Under the pieces are notes generated by a model. That model was not told where the DNA came from. It saw nothing but the letters and a program-made list of their open reading frames with translations, and ran no database searches. A program made the position numbers and the translations under genes. Positions 42,643 to 52,904 of a stretch of DNA of 64,000 nucleotides are shown in pieces. Position 1 is the stretch's first letter, and every line of letters begins with the position of its first letter. This DNA is from Pseudomonas sp. PDM14 (lineage in GTDB: Bacteria > Pseudomonadota > Gammaproteobacteria > Pseudomonadales > Pseudomonadaceae): contig NZ_JACVAQ010000001.1 in NCBI RefSeq assembly GCF_014851905.1, forward strand, positions 2,170,001-2,234,000. The letters are read 5' to 3'.

Positions 42643-45450
42643 ATGTCCCACGCCCCTCTCGTTCTGGTCGACGGCTCCTCCTATCTGTACCGGGCCTTCC
42701 ACGCCCTGCCGCCGCTGGCCAACTCCAAGGGCATGCAGACCGGTGCAGTGAAGGGCGTGCTGAACATGCTCCGCAGCCTGCGCAAGCAGTACCCAGACAG
42801 CCCGTTCGCGGTGGTCTTCGACGCCAAGGGCGGCACCTTCCGTGACGAACTCTTCGCCGACTACAAGGCCAACCGCCCACCGATGCCGGAAGAGCTGCGC
42901 GGGCAGATCGAGCCGCTGCACGCCAGCGTGCGTGCGCTGGGTTATCCGCTGCTGTGCGTCGAAGGCGTCGAGGCCGACGACGTGATCGGCACCCTGGCCC
43001 GCCAGTGCGCGGCGCTGGGCCGCGACGTGATCATCTCCACCGGCGACAAGGACATGGCGCAGCTGGTCTGTCAGCACGTCACTTTGGTCAACACCATGAC
43101 CGGCAGCGTCTACGACATCGAAGGGGTGAAGACCAAGTTCGGCGTTGGCCCCGAGTTGATCATCGATTACCTGGCGCTGATGGGCGACAAGGTCGACAAC
43201 ATTCCCGGCGTGCCCGGTGTCGGCGAAAAGACCGCGCAGGGCTTGCTGGTCGGCCTGAATGGTGGCCTCGATGTGCTCTACGCCAACCTCGACAAGGTCG
43301 CCGACCTGCCGATCCGCGGGGCCAAGACCCTGGCCGCCAAACTCGCCGAGCACCGCGAGATGGCCTACCTCTCCTATCAGCTGGCGACGATCAAGATCGA
43401 CGTGCCGCTGGATATCGAGATCGACGCGCTGCACCCCGGCGAGCAGGACCGCGAGGCACTGGCCGCGTTGTTCGCCGAGCTGGAATTCAAGGGCTGGCTC
43501 GACGACCTGCAGCGCGAGCAGGCCAAGGCGCGTCTCGCTGCACCACCGGCTCCGGCAACGAAGGCACCGAGCGGCGGCCTGTTCGATCAGCTCGACCAGC
43601 CGGAGGACGCTGCCGATGAGCCGGCTGCCGCTGCCAGCCAGTACGAAACCGTGCTGGAGCAGGCGCGCTTCGAGGCCTGGCTGGAGAAGCTGCAGGCCGC
43701 CGAGCTGATCGCCTTCGACACCGAAACCACCAGCCTCGACCCGCAGCAGGCGCAGGTGGTCGGTGTGTCCTTCGCCGTCACGGCTGGCGAAGCGGCCTAC
43801 GTGCCGCTGGCGCATTCCTACATGGGCGTGCCCGCGCAACTGGACCGAGATGCGGTGCTGCGCGCGCTCAAGCCGATTCTCGAAGACCCGGCCAAGGCCA
43901 AGGTCGGCCAGCACGCCAAGTACGACATCAATGTGCTGGCCAACGCCTCGACGCCGATCAGCGTGCAGGGCGTGGCCTTCGACACCATGCTCGAGTCCTA
44001 CGTGCTCGACTCCACCGCCACCCGTCACGACATGGACAGCCTGGCGCTGAAGTACCTCGACCACGGCACCATCCGTTTCGAGGACATCGCCGGCAAGGGC
44101 GCCAAGCAGCTGACCTTCGACCAGATCGCCCTGGAGCAGGCCGGGCCCTACGCGGCGGAAGACGCCGACGTGACCCTGCGCCTGCACCAGACCCTGTGGC
44201 AGAAGCTCGAAGCCACACCGTCGCTGGCCAAGGTGCTGTGCGAAATCGAGATGCCGCTGGTGCCGGTGTTGGCGCGTATCGAGCGCCAGGGCGCGCTGGT
44301 CGACGCCAAGCTGCTCGGCGAGCACAGCGTCGAGCTGGGCGAGCGCCTGGTCGAGCTGGAGCGCCAGGCCTTCGCCATCGCCGGCGAGGAATTCAACCTC
44401 GGGTCGCCCAAGCAACTCGGCGCGATCCTCTACGAAAAACTCGGCTTGCCGGTGATCAGCAAGACCGCCACCGGCCAGGCCTCGACCGCCGAAGCGGTGC
44501 TCGCCGAACTGGCCGAGCAGGACTTCGAGCTGCCCAAGGTGCTGATGCAGTACCGTTCCCTGAGCAAGCTCAAGAGCACCTATACCGACCGCCTGCCGGA
44601 GCAGATCAACCCGCGCACCGGGCGCATCCACACCAGCTACCACCAGGCCGTGGCAGCGACCGGGCGTCTGTCGTCCAGCGATCCGAACCTGCAGAACATC
44701 CCGATCCGTACCGCCGAAGGCCGGCGTATTCGCCAGGCGTTCGTCGCGCCGAGTGGCTACAAACTGGTGGCGGCGGACTATTCACAGATCGAGCTGCGCA
44801 TCATGGCCCACCTGGCCAAGGATGAAGGCTTGCTGGATGCCTTCCGCAATGATCGCGACGTGCACCGGGCGACGGCGGCGGAAGTCTTCGGCGTCGAGCT
44901 GGATGCCGTCAGTGGTGACCAGCGCCGCAGCGCCAAGGCGATCAACTTCGGCCTGATCTACGGCATGAGCGCCTTTGGCCTGGCCAAGCAGATCGGCGTC
45001 GACCGCAAGCAGGCGCAGGCCTACATCGACCGTTACTTCGCCCGCTACCCCGGCGTGCTGGCCTATATGGAACGCACCCGCGAGCAGGCCACGCAGCAAG
45101 GCTATGTTGAAACGCTGTTCGGGCGCCGCCTGTACCTGCCGGACATCCACGCGAAAAACCCTTCCCTGCGCAAGGGCGCCGAGCGCACGGCGATCAACGC
45201 GCCGATGCAGGGCACCGCAGCGGACATCATGAAACGGGCGATGGTCGCGGTGGACGGCTGGCTGCTGACCTGTGGCCTGGATGCCAAGGTGATCCTGCAG
45301 GTACACGACGAATTGGTGCTGGAGGTTCGCGAGGATCAGATCGAGGCGCTGAAGGCCGGGTTGCTGCCGCTGATGAGCGGTGCAGCCGAGCTGGATGTGC
45401 CGTTGCTGGTAGAAGCCGGGGTCGGAGCGAACTGGGACGAGGCGCACTGA
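42643..45450 (+). CDS. polA: DNA polymerase I
   Basis: A 935-residue enzyme close to E. coli PolI in length. The 5'-3' nuclease domain (residues 1-310) has [16 protein letters not shown] and [11 protein letters not shown]. The 3'-5' exonuclease appears active, with [16 protein letters not shown] and a tyrosine-rich final motif region. The polymerase has motif [14 protein letters not shown], the O-helix [21 protein letters not shown] and motif [10 protein letters not shown]. It serves in repair and Okazaki maturation. The ATG at 42643 was chosen on homology; AGGAAAAGG is 12 bases upstream. Confidence 0.97.
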   Translation: MSHAPLVLVDGSSYLYRAFHALPPLANSKGMQTGAVKGVLNMLRSLRKQYPDSPFAVVFDAKGGTFRDELFADYKANRPPMPEELRGQIEPLHASVRALGYPLLCVEGVEADDVIGTLARQCAALGRDVIISTGDKDMAQLVCQHVTLVNTMTGSVYDIEGVKTKFGVGPELIIDYLALMGDKVDNIPGVPGVGEKTAQGLLVGLNGGLDVLYANLDKVADLPIRGAKTLAAKLAEHREMAYLSYQLATIKIDVPLDIEIDALHPGEQDREALAALFAELEFKGWLDDLQREQAKARLAAPPAPATKAPSGGLFDQLDQPEDAADEPAAAASQYETVLEQARFEAWLEKLQAAELIAFDTETTSLDPQQAQVVGVSFAVTAGEAAYVPLAHSYMGVPAQLDRDAVLRALKPILEDPAKAKVGQHAKYDINVLANASTPISVQGVAFDTMLESYVLDSTATRHDMDSLALKYLDHGTIRFEDIAGKGAKQLTFDQIALEQAGPYAAEDADVTLRLHQTLWQKLEATPSLAKVLCEIEMPLVPVLARIERQGALVDAKLLGEHSVELGERLVELERQAFAIAGEEFNLGSPKQLGAILYEKLGLPVISKTATGQASTAEAVLAELAEQDFELPKVLMQYRSLSKLKSTYTDRLPEQINPRTGRIHTSYHQAVAATGRLSSSDPNLQNIPIRTAEGRRIRQAFVAPSGYKLVAADYSQIELRIMAHLAKDEGLLDAFRNDRDVHRATAAEVFGVELDAVSGDQRRSAKAINFGLIYGMSAFGLAKQIGVDRKQAQAYIDRYFARYPGVLAYMERTREQATQQGYVETLFGRRLYLPDIHAKNPSLRKGAERTAINAPMQGTAADIMKRAMVAVDGWLLTCGLDAKVILQVHDELVLEVREDQIEALKAGLLPLMSGAAELDVPLLVEAGVGANWDEAH

Positions 45451-45491
45451 CGCCTCTACAGGCCCCGTGAGGAAAGGCTCTCATGGATCAG

Positions 45492-45517
45492 GTTATTAAA
45501 TTCATAATTTTAATAAC
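45492..45517. repeat. AT-rich perfect inverted repeat upstream of the sRNA promoter
   Basis: GTTATTAAA and TTTAATAAC are perfect 9-base inverted arms around an 8-base spacer. The dyad ends 21 bases upstream of the -35 element of the ErsA-like RNA promoter, in an AT-rich block in otherwise GC-rich DNA. It could be an activator site or a weak hairpin ending polA transcripts. Confidence 0.55.
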
Positions 45518-45537
45518 AATGCGATTTAAGCAAATCT

Positions 45538-45565
45538 GAACCTTTCCCGATTGCGGCCGGTCAGA
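45538..45565 (+). promoter_or_regulatory. AlgU (sigma-22)-type promoter of the sRNA
   Basis: GAACCT (45538-45543), a 17-base spacer and TCAGA (45561-45565) approximate the AlgU consensus GAACTT-N16/17-TCTGA. The predicted start is near 45573. ErsA of P. aeruginosa is transcribed from an AlgU promoter at the same polA-engB position. Confidence 0.65.
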
Positions 45566-45572
45566 GTTTACG

Positions 45573-45700
45573 AATGGCATGTAAGCCCTTCGATGCTCCT
45601 TTGTTGTGTTTAGTGTTGGCAGATATCTGAACCCCGCCCTAGCGGTTCAGTATTGAACCCCGGACTTCTCCCTCCCCATACGAAGCCCGGGGTTTTTTTT
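45573..45700 (+). ncRNA. ersA: ErsA-like small regulatory RNA (Spot 42 locus)
   Basis: About 128 nt between polA and engB, the genomic position of Spot 42 in enterics and ErsA in Pseudomonas, and close to the 132 nt reported for ErsA. It starts downstream of an AlgU-type promoter and ends at a strong terminator whose loop is a pyrimidine-rich, C-rich single strand (TCCCTCCCCATAC), suited to pairing with ribosome sites. The 336-base intergenic region has no coding frame. Identity rests on position, promoter and size; the 5' end is predicted. Confidence 0.75.
45658..45700 (+). terminator. rho-independent terminator of the ErsA-like RNA
   Basis: CCCCGG pairs with CCGGGG, then CTTC with GAAG after a one-base mismatch, enclosing a pyrimidine-rich loop. 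Eight T follow at 45693-45700. Confidence 0.92.
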
Positions 45701-45786
45701 GCCTGCGATTTGTGGCGCGTGGCCCAGGCGCCGTTAAAAGCCGCCTCGGGCTGCTGATCCACAACGCGCACTCGCCCTGCCTGGCT

Positions 45787-46443
45787 TCAGCCCGCGAAAT
45801 CGGGATCGGTGCCTTCCTCTTCTTCTTCCACCAGGCCGAGCCATTGTGCCAGCACGGCCTGTGCTTCCTCGATGCCCTGACGCTTGGGTGCCGAAAACAG
45901 CTGGATGCTCACGCCCTCACCCCAACCCTTGCGGATGTCCTGACGCACCTTGAGCAACGCGTTTTTGGCCGCGCCGAAGGCCAGCTTGTCGGCCTTGGTC
46001 AGCAGGATGTGCATGGGCATGTGGCTGGCCAGGGACCAGTCCAGCATCATGCAATCGAACTCGGTCAGCGGATGACGGATGTCCATCATCAGGATCAGCC
46101 CGGCCAGGCTTTCGCGGCTGCCCAGGTAGGCTTCCAGATGGCGCTGCCAGTGCTGCTTGAGCGGAATCGGCACCTTGGCGTAGCCGTAACCCGGCAGGTC
46201 GACCAGGCGGCGCTCGTCGTCCAGGCGGAAGAAGTTGAGCAGCTGGGTGCGCCCCGGCGTCTTCGAGGTACGCGCCAGGCTGGCGTGGGTCAGGGTGTTC
46301 AGCGCGCTGGACTTGCCGGCATTGGAGCGCCCGGCGAAGGCGACTTCGAAGCCTTCGTCCGGTGGGCACTGATCGACCTTGGCGGCGCTGATCATGAAGT
46401 CAGCCTGTTGGCACAGACCGATGATGGGATTCTTGGGTTGCAT
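45787..46443 (-). CDS. engB: ribosome biogenesis GTP-binding protein EngB/YihA
   Basis: A 218-residue GTPase with G1 [10 protein letters not shown]2 Thr in KTPGRTQ, G3 DLPGYGYA, G4 LTKADKL and G5 region FSAPKRQG. The N-terminal extension is short ([16 protein letters not shown]). It assists 50S subunit assembly. The ATG at 46443 was chosen on family length. An acidic tail ([14 protein letters not shown]) ends it. It is convergent with the sRNA gene and divergent from the cytochrome genes. Confidence 0.95.
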   Translation of the reverse strand: MQPKNPIIGLCQQADFMISAAKVDQCPPDEGFEVAFAGRSNAGKSSALNTLTHASLARTSKTPGRTQLLNFFRLDDERRLVDLPGYGYAKVPIPLKQHWQRHLEAYLGSRESLAGLILMMDIRHPLTEFDCMMLDWSLASHMPMHILLTKADKLAFGAAKNALLKVRQDIRKGWGEGVSIQLFSAPKRQGIEEAQAVLAQWLGLVEEEEEGTDPDFAG

Positions 46444-46624
46444 GAGGGTTTCCGGTTGGGGCGGGCGCCGGCCATGGGGCGCGGCATGGTGTCGCTTCCG
46501 TTTCAGCGACGCCAGTATATAATGCCGCAGATTTTGTGTGCGCTTTGTCCCATTCGTTGTGCGGGAACGGTCGTCATAACTGCGCGATAGAACGCGGTTC
46601 GTTCCTCTGCGAAGAGGTTGGCCC

Positions 46625-46918
46625 ATGAATAAATTGGTGGTCGTTGTGGTCGTGCTGTTCGCCTTGTGTGGCAGGTTGCACGCCGCACAGGACGCAGAAG
46701 CGGTTTACGCCAAATCCTGTGGAGCCTGCCACAATGGACAATTGCCGATGGCGCCGAAGCGTGGCGACAAGGCAGCCTGGGAGCCGCGTCTGGCCAAGGG
46801 CATGGACAGCCTGGTACGGAGCGTCACCGGCGGATTGAAGGCAATGCCACCTGGTGGCTTGTGTATGGATTGCAGTGCAGAGGACTACCAGGCCGTCATT
46901 CGCGTGATGAGCGAGTAA
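46625..46918 (+). CDS. cytochrome c5-like monohaem protein
   Basis: A 97-residue precursor with signal peptide ([18 protein letters not shown]), one haem motif CGACH at about residues 32-36, and the expected methionine ligand in [18 protein letters not shown]. The extra CMDC pair near the C-terminus is typical of cytochrome c5 (disulfide). It carries electrons in the periplasm. It is 50 bases upstream of cytochrome c4 and probably co-transcribed. Confidence 0.9.
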   Translation: MNKLVVVVVVLFALCGRLHAAQDAEAVYAKSCGACHNGQLPMAPKRGDKAAWEPRLAKGMDSLVRSVTGGLKAMPPGGLCMDCSAEDYQAVIRVMSE

Positions 46919-46968
46919 GTCCCTTAAAGAAAAACCCTTTTTACCTCTAGCCGTTATTGGATTAGCTG

Positions 46969-47619
46969 ATGAACAAAGTACTCGTGAGTCTGCTGTTGAC
47001 CCTGGGCATGTCCGCCGTCGCTCAGGCTGCTGGCAATACCGCAATCGTCGGCGATGCCGAAGCGGGCAAGGCAAAGACGGCCGTCTGTGGCGCATGCCAC
47101 GGTGCGGACGGCAATAGCCCGGCGCCGAACTTTCCGAAACTGGCTGGCCAGGGCGAGCGCTACCTGCTCAAACAGCTGCACGACATCAAGGCCGGCACTG
47201 CGCCGACCGCTGAAGCGGGCACGGGCCGGAAAGTGCTGGAAATGACCGGCATGCTGGACAACTTGAGCGAGCAGGATCTGGCCGACATCGCCGCCTACTT
47301 CTCCCATCAGGGCATGAGCGTTGGCGCTGCCGACCCGGCACTGGTCGAGCGTGGCCAGGCACTGTTCCGTGGTGGCAAGATCGAAGAAGGCATGCCGGCC
47401 TGCACCGGTTGCCACTCGCCGGACGGCGCGGGTAACGCCGCTGCCGGCTTCCCGAAAATCGGCGGCCAGCATTCCACCTACGTGGCCAAGCAGCTGACCG
47501 ACTTCCGCGAAGGCAACCGCACCAACGATGGCGACACCATGATCATGCGCGCCATCGCCGCCAAGCTGAGCAACAAGGACATCGCGGCGGTATCCAGCTA
47601 CATCCAGGGCCTGCACTAA
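46969..47619 (+). CDS. cc4: dihaem cytochrome c4
   Basis: A 216-residue precursor with signal peptide (VSLLLTLGMSAVAQAA) and two cytochrome c domains, with haem motifs CGACHGADG and CTGCHSPDG, each followed by a Met ligand region (LEMTGML and DTMIMRA). The two-domain pattern and length match c4, an electron donor to terminal oxidases. It sits just before dsbA, as in other pseudomonads. Confidence 0.95.
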   Translation: MNKVLVSLLLTLGMSAVAQAAGNTAIVGDAEAGKAKTAVCGACHGADGNSPAPNFPKLAGQGERYLLKQLHDIKAGTAPTAEAGTGRKVLEMTGMLDNLSEQDLADIAAYFSHQGMSVGAADPALVERGQALFRGGKIEEGMPACTGCHSPDGAGNAAAGFPKIGGQHSTYVAKQLTDFREGNRTNDGDTMIMRAIAAKLSNKDIAAVSSYIQGLH

Positions 47620-47638
47620 GGCACGGATGGGCGGACAG

Positions 47639-47666
47639 AAAAGGGTGGCTACGGCCACCCTTTTTT
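47639..47666 (+). terminator. rho-independent terminator after cytochrome c4
   Basis: A-run, stem GGGTGGC / GCCACCC with a TACG loop, then six T. It is about 20 bases after the stop. Confidence 0.92.
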
Positions 47667-47760
47667 ATTGCCTGTCCCGCTACAATGCTGGAACCCGCCT
47701 GACAGGCTCCGGTCGAAAACCGGCCGGCCCAGAGCGGCCCCATTCGCCAAGGAGTCATGC

Positions 47761-48390
47761 ATGCGTAACCTGATTTTCAGTGCTGCCCTCGCCACCCTCA
47801 GTCTGTTCGGCGTCGGCGCTCACGCCGACTCGATCGAAGCTGGCAAGCAGTACGTCGAACTGGCCAACCCGGTGCCGGTGTCGCAACCCGGCAAGATCGA
47901 AGTGGTTGAGCTGTTCTGGTATGGCTGCCCGCATTGCTACCAGTTCGAGCCGACGCTGAACGCCTGGGTCGAGAAACTGCCGGCCGACGTCAACTTCGTC
48001 CGCGTACCGGCCCTGTTCGGTCGCACCTGGGATATCCACGGCCAGCTGTTCATCACCCTGGATCTGATGAAGGTCGAGCACAAGGTGCACAAGGCCGTGT
48101 TCGACGCCATCCACAACGAAGGCAAGAAGCTCGCCGACCCGGACGAGATGGCCGATTTCCTCGCCGGCCAGGGTGTCGACCGCGAAGCCTTCCTCAGCAC
48201 CTACAACTCCTTCGCCGTCAAAGGTCAGATGGGCAAGGCGCGTCAACTGGCCAAGGCCTATCAGATCACCGGCGTACCGGTACTGATCGTCAACGGCAAA
48301 TACCGCTTCGACGTGCACAGCTCGGGCGGCCCGGAGGAGGCACTGAAAGTGGCTGACTTCCTCATCGACAAAGAACGCGCGGCGCGCTGA
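47761..48390 (+). CDS. dsbA: thiol:disulfide interchange protein DsbA
   Basis: A 209-residue precursor with signal peptide (LIFSAALATLSLFGVGAHA), active site C56-P-H-C59 (GCPHCYQFEP) and the cis-proline loop GVPVLIVNGKYR. It introduces disulfides into periplasmic proteins. The start ATG at 47761 follows AAGGAG. Two bases before it another ATG is out of frame. It stands between c4 and the phosphatase-fold gene. Confidence 0.96.
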   Translation: MRNLIFSAALATLSLFGVGAHADSIEAGKQYVELANPVPVSQPGKIEVVELFWYGCPHCYQFEPTLNAWVEKLPADVNFVRVPALFGRTWDIHGQLFITLDLMKVEHKVHKAVFDAIHNEGKKLADPDEMADFLAGQGVDREAFLSTYNSFAVKGQMGKARQLAKAYQITGVPVLIVNGKYRFDVHSSGGPEEALKVADFLIDKERAAR

Positions 48391-48400
48391 GTCGCCACGC

Positions 48401-49279
48401 ATGTTGCGCCGCTGGAGTTCCACGCGCGTCGCTGGCCTGCGCCAACCGCAGGTCAACGGCCGTTGTGAGACATCCGGCCTGCCGACCGATGGCCGGCTGC
48501 GCCTGCTCAGCTTCAACATCCAGGTCGGCAACAGCACCGAGCGCTTCCATCACTACGTGACACGCAGCTGGCAGCACCTGTTGCCGCACCAGGGGCGCAC
48601 CGGCAATCTCAAGCGCATCGGTGAGCTGATCAGCGACTACGACCTGGTGGCCCTGCAGGAAGTCGATGGCGGCAGCCTGCGCTCGGGCTACGTCAACCAG
48701 GTCGAACACCTCGCCGAGCTGGCGGCCTTCCCCTACTGGTACCAGCAGCTCAATCGCAACCTCGGGCGTTTCGCTCAGCACAGCAATGGTGTCCTCAGCC
48801 GTCTGCAGCCAACCCTGCTGGAGGATCACCCGCTGCCCGGCCCGGCCGGCCGTGGTGCGATCCTGCTGCGTTTTGGCGAGGGGCCCGATGCGCTGGTGGT
48901 GGTAGTCATGCACCTGGCGCTCGGCGCCCGCACGCGCACGCGGCAACTGGCCTATATCCGCGAGCTGATTGGCGGCTATCGTCATCAGGTGCTGATGGGC
49001 GACATGAACACCCATGCCACCGATCTGCTGCAGTATTCGCCGTTGCGTGACCTCGGCCTGCTCGCCCCGCAGATCGAGGCTACCTTTCCCAGCTGGCGCC
49101 CACAGCGCTGCCTGGACCATATTCTGCTCAGCTCCGAGCTGACGCTGGAGCGGGTGGCGGTACTCAGCCAGCCGATTTCCGACCACCTGCCGGTCGCCGT
49201 CGATATCCGTCTGCCTGACGGCCTTTGCGACCCGGCTCCGTCCACCTCGAAAACGCTTACCACTGGATCGCCTCCATGA
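48401..49279 (+). CDS. endonuclease/exonuclease/phosphatase family protein
   Basis: A 292-residue protein of the EEP (DNase I-like) fold with [22 protein letters not shown] (metal Glu), [21 protein letters not shown] (catalytic Asp/Asn) and the final LDHILLS and SDHLPVAVD motifs. It has no signal peptide. The substrate may be nucleic acid or a phospholipid/phosphoester. It overlaps the downstream GGDEF gene (ATGA), so the two are coupled. There is no clear Shine-Dalgarno at its ATG. Confidence 0.88.
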   Translation: MLRRWSSTRVAGLRQPQVNGRCETSGLPTDGRLRLLSFNIQVGNSTERFHHYVTRSWQHLLPHQGRTGNLKRIGELISDYDLVALQEVDGGSLRSGYVNQVEHLAELAAFPYWYQQLNRNLGRFAQHSNGVLSRLQPTLLEDHPLPGPAGRGAILLRFGEGPDALVVVVMHLALGARTRTRQLAYIRELIGGYRHQVLMGDMNTHATDLLQYSPLRDLGLLAPQIEATFPSWRPQRCLDHILLSSELTLERVAVLSQPISDHLPVAVDIRLPDGLCDPAPSTSKTLTTGSPP

Positions 49280-51234
49280 CCGATGACTCCCAGCGTTGGA
49301 AAGCCAAGTACCTCGAAAGCCTCGAGCAGCAGGAGAAGCTGGAGCGGCGCTGGGATGCGCGGCTCGACCTGCTGCGGCGCGGCCTGGTACGCAGTTCGCT
49401 GGCGGCCGAGGGCAGTGACAAGGCGGTCGACCAGTGCATGCAGGAGCTGCGCGAGATCATCCGTGGCGAGCAGATGGATGCCGGCCTCGCCGGGCTGATC
49501 CCGCGCCTGGAAAAGGCCGTGCTCGACTCCGAGCAACGCCGGCAGCAGCGCGTCGAACAGAACGTCGCCGGGATCACCGGCCTGACTCAACAGTTGCTTG
49601 CCATGGACCTGCCGCGCGATGTGCGCAAGGCGCTCAAGCAGTTCAGCAAGCGCATCGATGAGCGGGCCAGCCAGTCGCGCGAAATGCCCGCCGTGCTGGC
49701 CGAGCTGAGCAGCCTGCAGCAGAAGGTGCTGGAGGTGCTCGGCAGCGACACCGTCGCTCGCCCCGGCCTGCTGCAGCGTTTGTTCGGCAGTGGCGACGAT
49801 ACGGCCAGCGAGGCGGCGGAAGGGATTGCCGATGGCGCCAGCGAAGCCCACGATCCTGTCGCTCCAGCTCCAGCTCCAGCTCCAGCTCCAGCTCCAGCTC
49901 CAGCTCCAGCTCCAGCTCCAGCTCCAGCTCCAGCGTTGGCGCTGGTCGCCGACACGCGGGGCGACAGCCCGGCTGCCCCCGTGGCGGTGGAAGCAGTCGC
50001 CGAAGCGCCAGCACGCACGGTGGCTCCGGCTCCGCTAGCCGCTGCCGAGATGCAGTCGGCCGCAGTGCTCGATCTACCGGCGCGGGGCAAAGCGCTGCCG
50101 GCGCTCGATAGCCTGCCGCTGGACGTAAAGATGTTTACCGGCGAAGGCGACCCGGCCTACGCCCTGCCCGCACAGCCAGAACCCGGCTACAGCGCGGTCG
50201 CGCCGCACGTGGCCAACAGCCTGCTCGGTCTGCTCGATGAACTGGAGCTGCCGCCGCGTCATCAGCCACAGGGCGAATCGCTGCGCGAACGTCTGCAGGG
50301 TGGCCTGAACTGGTACGAGCTGGTGCCGGTGCTGGACGACCTCGCGGTGCTGATCCTCGCCGTCACCGACAGCGGGCAGCGCGAGTTCGCCGGTTACCTG
50401 CAGCAGCTCAACGAGCGCCTGATGGCCTTCCTCGGCACGTTGAGCGAGGCCCATGAGGGCTATAGCGAATCGGTGGCCAGCGCACGCAGCTTCAACCAGG
50501 AATTGCGCGAGCAGGTCAGCGACCTGCAAAGCAGCGTCAAGCAGGCAGTCGACCTGACCAGCCTGAAGCAGGCACTGGAGGCGCGCCTGGATGGCCTGCT
50601 GAACACCGTCAGCGAGCACCAGCGTCAGCGCGACAGCCGTGAGGGCGAGGTGGCGGAAAAGCTCCAGGTCCTGGTGCAGCGCGTGGCGGAGATGGAGCAG
50701 GAAGCTCAGGGCTTCCGCGACCACCTCGAGGAGCAACGGCAGAAGGCGCTGATCGACCCACTCACCGGCCTGCCCAACCGTGCCGCCTGGAGCGAGCGCC
50801 TGGAGTTGGAAGTGGCGCGCTGGCAGCGTTACGGCGGCGAGCCGCTGTTGCTGGCGGTGCTTGACATCGACCACTTCAAGCGCATCAACGACGAGTACGG
50901 CCATCTGGCCGGCGACAAGGTGCTGAAGATCATTGCCGGCGAGCTGAACAAGCGCCTGCGCAAGACCGACTTCATCGCCCGCTTCGGCGGCGAGGAGTTC
51001 GTCCTGTTATTGCCGGCCACGCCGCTACCGGGTGGCGAGCAGCTGCTCGACAGCCTGCGCAATGCGATCGAGAGCTGCCCGTTCCATTTCCGTGGCGAGC
51101 GGGTGGTGATCACCCTGTCGGGCGGCTTCACCGCGTTCGCCGCCGAGGAAGACAGCGAGAAGGTCTTCGAGCGTGCCGACCAGGCGCTCTATCGGGCCAA
51201 GCGCGCCGGGCGCAACCGTATCGAGCAGGCCTGA
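49276..51234 (+). CDS. GGDEF diguanylate cyclase with Ala-Pro linker (DgcH-like)
   Basis: A 652-residue soluble cyclase. The N-terminal helical domain (1-180) is followed by a linker with twelve consecutive Ala-Pro dipeptides from about residue 196. A middle helical/coiled-coil region ([20 protein letters not shown]) leads to the GGDEF domain from about 495. The active site is RFGGEEF near 570, with the inhibitory RxxD site (RKTD) five residues upstream. DPLTGLPNR marks the domain start. It makes c-di-GMP. The place next to the EEP gene matches P. aeruginosa PA5487 (DgcH). Confidence 0.92.
   Translation: MTDDSQRWKAKYLESLEQQEKLERRWDARLDLLRRGLVRSSLAAEGSDKAVDQCMQELREIIRGEQMDAGLAGLIPRLEKAVLDSEQRRQQRVEQNVAGITGLTQQLLAMDLPRDVRKALKQFSKRIDERASQSREMPAVLAELSSLQQKVLEVLGSDTVARPGLLQRLFGSGDDTASEAAEGIADGASEAHDPVAPAPAPAPAPAPAPAPAPAPAPAPALALVADTRGDSPAAPVAVEAVAEAPARTVAPAPLAAAEMQSAAVLDLPARGKALPALDSLPLDVKMFTGEGDPAYALPAQPEPGYSAVAPHVANSLLGLLDELELPPRHQPQGESLRERLQGGLNWYELVPVLDDLAVLILAVTDSGQREFAGYLQQLNERLMAFLGTLSEAHEGYSESVASARSFNQELREQVSDLQSSVKQAVDLTSLKQALEARLDGLLNTVSEHQRQRDSREGEVAEKLQVLVQRVAEMEQEAQGFRDHLEEQRQKALIDPLTGLPNRAAWSERLELEVARWQRYGGEPLLLAVLDIDHFKRINDEYGHLAGDKVLKIIAGELNKRLRKTDFIARFGGEEFVLLLPATPLPGGEQLLDSLRNAIESCPFHFRGERVVITLSGGFTAFAAEEDSEKVFERADQALYRAKRAGRNRIEQA
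49861..49932 (+). repeat. twelve perfect GCTCCA hexanucleotide repeats inside the GGDEF gene
   Basis: 72 bases of uninterrupted GCTCCA units, each encoding Ala-Pro. Because the unit is six bases, gain or loss of copies changes linker length without shifting the frame. The perfect codon identity contrasts with mixed Ala/Pro codons elsewhere in the gene, which points to recent slippage expansion. Confidence 0.95.
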
Positions 51235-51254
51235 GCCCGCTCGCCGGCGCGGCC

Positions 51255-52676
51255 TCAGGCGGCGCTGGGCAGGTAGGGCTTCCAAGTCTCCGGAATCTCC
51301 TGCAGGCGTGGGTAACCCATGGCATCGAGTTGCAGGTGCGAGAGCAGAAACGGCGTATGCCGCAGGTGCGCCGGCACGCTGCGCAGCTCCGGTAGCCAGA
51401 GGCTGACGTAGGCGCCATCCGGATCGTACTGACGGGCCTGGCGCAGGGCGTTGAACATGCGCTGATGACGTGGGTCGCTGCCGACACCGGCCAGGTATGC
51501 CCAGTTGCCCCAGTTGCTCGCCGGGTCGTAATCCAGCAGATGCTCTTCGAACCAGGCGGCGCCGTGGCGCCAGTCCTGCTGCAGGTCGTTGACCAGGTAG
51601 CTGGCGACAATCTGCCGGCCGCGGTTGGACATGAATCCGGTTGCCGCCAGTTCGCGCATGTTGGCATCCACCAGCGGCATGCCGGTGCGCCCCTGGCACC
51701 ACTGCTCGAAGCGCTGGTCGACGTTACGTGGCGCGCGCTCGGTGGCCTTCAGTCCGCCAGCCTGGAATAGGGCGCTGCCGTGGCGCACCAGGGTCCAGCG
51801 GAAGAAGTCGCGCCAGAGCATTTCCAGCCACAGCCAGTGGGTCGAGTCGTTGCGCCCGTATTGCGACTCGTGGCGGCGCAGCTCGGCGACCACGCGCCGA
51901 GGCGACAGGCTGCCGTTGGCCAGCCACGGAGAGAACTTCGACGAGTACTCGCTGCCGATCAGGCCGTTGCGCGTGTCCTTGTACTCGCGCACGCCCTGGC
52001 TCAGCCACAGGTAGTCTCGCAGGCGCGCCTGTGCCGCGGGCTCCCCACCGGAGAAGGGGAAGGCGCTGGCCGGTACGCTCAAGGGCTCGCCCAGGCCCAG
52101 GTGCGAAAGCGTCGGCAGCGGCTGGTAGAGGGCCTCGGCGTTCTCCGGCAGCGGCGGTAGGTTGGCCGGAGTCGGCAACGGCTGGAATACCGGCAGACGC
52201 TGCTCGACCAGCTCGCGGAACTGGGCGTAGACCTGTGGCAGCTCCTCGAGGCTGCAGGGCAGCTCTTCGGCGCGCAGCAGGTGATTGCCGGGCAGTTCGC
52301 GCAGTGCCACATGGCCGAGGTTCTTGCGCACGGCGTTGAGCTGGGCGCGCTCCTCGGGAGCGATCTCTTCCAGGGTCAGCACCTCGCGCAGGTCGAGTTG
52401 TTCGACCACCTGCGGAATCAGCTGCTCGGCCTTGCCGACCAGCACCAGCAGGCGCGAGCCGCGCTGGCGCAACTGGCCATCGAGGGCGGTGAGGCTTTCC
52501 AGCAGGAAGCGCGCGCGGTGCACACCGAGGCGACGGGCGCCGAGGGCGGTCGGTTGCAACACGCTGGGGTCGAGCACGTACAGCGGCAGGACACGGTCGG
52601 CGTCGAGGGCGGCGTGCACGGCCGGGTGATCGTCAAGGCGCAGGTCCTGTTTGAACCAGAGCAGCAGGCGATGCAT
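51255..52676 (-). CDS. cryptochrome/photolyase, DASH-type
   Basis: A 473-residue protein with the photolyase N-terminal domain (MHRLLLWFKQDLRLDDHPAV) and FAD domain. Motifs include REYKDTRNGLIGSEYSSKFSPWLANGSLSPR, WLEMLWRDFFRW, and GNWAYLAGVGSDPRHQRMFN with CQGRTGMPLVDANMRELAATGFMSNRGRQ (quoted in pieces from the family signature). YLAGVGSDPR is typical of DASH cryptochromes, so it may repair UV lesions in single-stranded DNA or act as a photoreceptor. It is divergent from marC by 228 bases. Confidence 0.9.
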   Translation of the reverse strand: MHRLLLWFKQDLRLDDHPAVHAALDADRVLPLYVLDPSVLQPTALGARRLGVHRARFLLESLTALDGQLRQRGSRLLVLVGKAEQLIPQVVEQLDLREVLTLEEIAPEERAQLNAVRKNLGHVALRELPGNHLLRAEELPCSLEELPQVYAQFRELVEQRLPVFQPLPTPANLPPLPENAEALYQPLPTLSHLGLGEPLSVPASAFPFSGGEPAAQARLRDYLWLSQGVREYKDTRNGLIGSEYSSKFSPWLANGSLSPRRVVAELRRHESQYGRNDSTHWLWLEMLWRDFFRWTLVRHGSALFQAGGLKATERAPRNVDQRFEQWCQGRTGMPLVDANMRELAATGFMSNRGRQIVASYLVNDLQQDWRHGAAWFEEHLLDYDPASNWGNWAYLAGVGSDPRHQRMFNALRQARQYDPDGAYVSLWLPELRSVPAHLRHTPFLLSHLQLDAMGYPRLQEIPETWKPYLPSAA

Positions 52677-52904
52677 GACGGTAATCCTCAAGGGGTATGG
52701 AGCAACAATACGCTGGCCTTGCCGAGCAATAGAGCCGTTCATCAGCAGCGATGTTCCCTGCGTCTGCTGCGCGATGGAGAACTGTGATGCAGGTCGCAGT
52801 GGCCGGGCGCGGGATTGTCCCGATTGCACTGCTGCAGGACGCTTTGGCGGAAGATCCCGTGCGGCGATCTGGCTAGACTGTGGCGCACTGTTCAGGAGTT
52901 CGTC

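Noticed and set aside
45728..45752. Short likeness (CCGTTAAAAGCCGCCTCGG) to the interior of the 141-bp element at 6471
   Set aside because: Only about 18 of 24 bases match and neither terminal arm is present, so it is too weak to call a second copy.
49861..49932. Possible CRISPR-like or intergenic satellite repeat
   Set aside because: Units are six bases, contiguous and in-frame inside a GGDEF gene, with no spacers.
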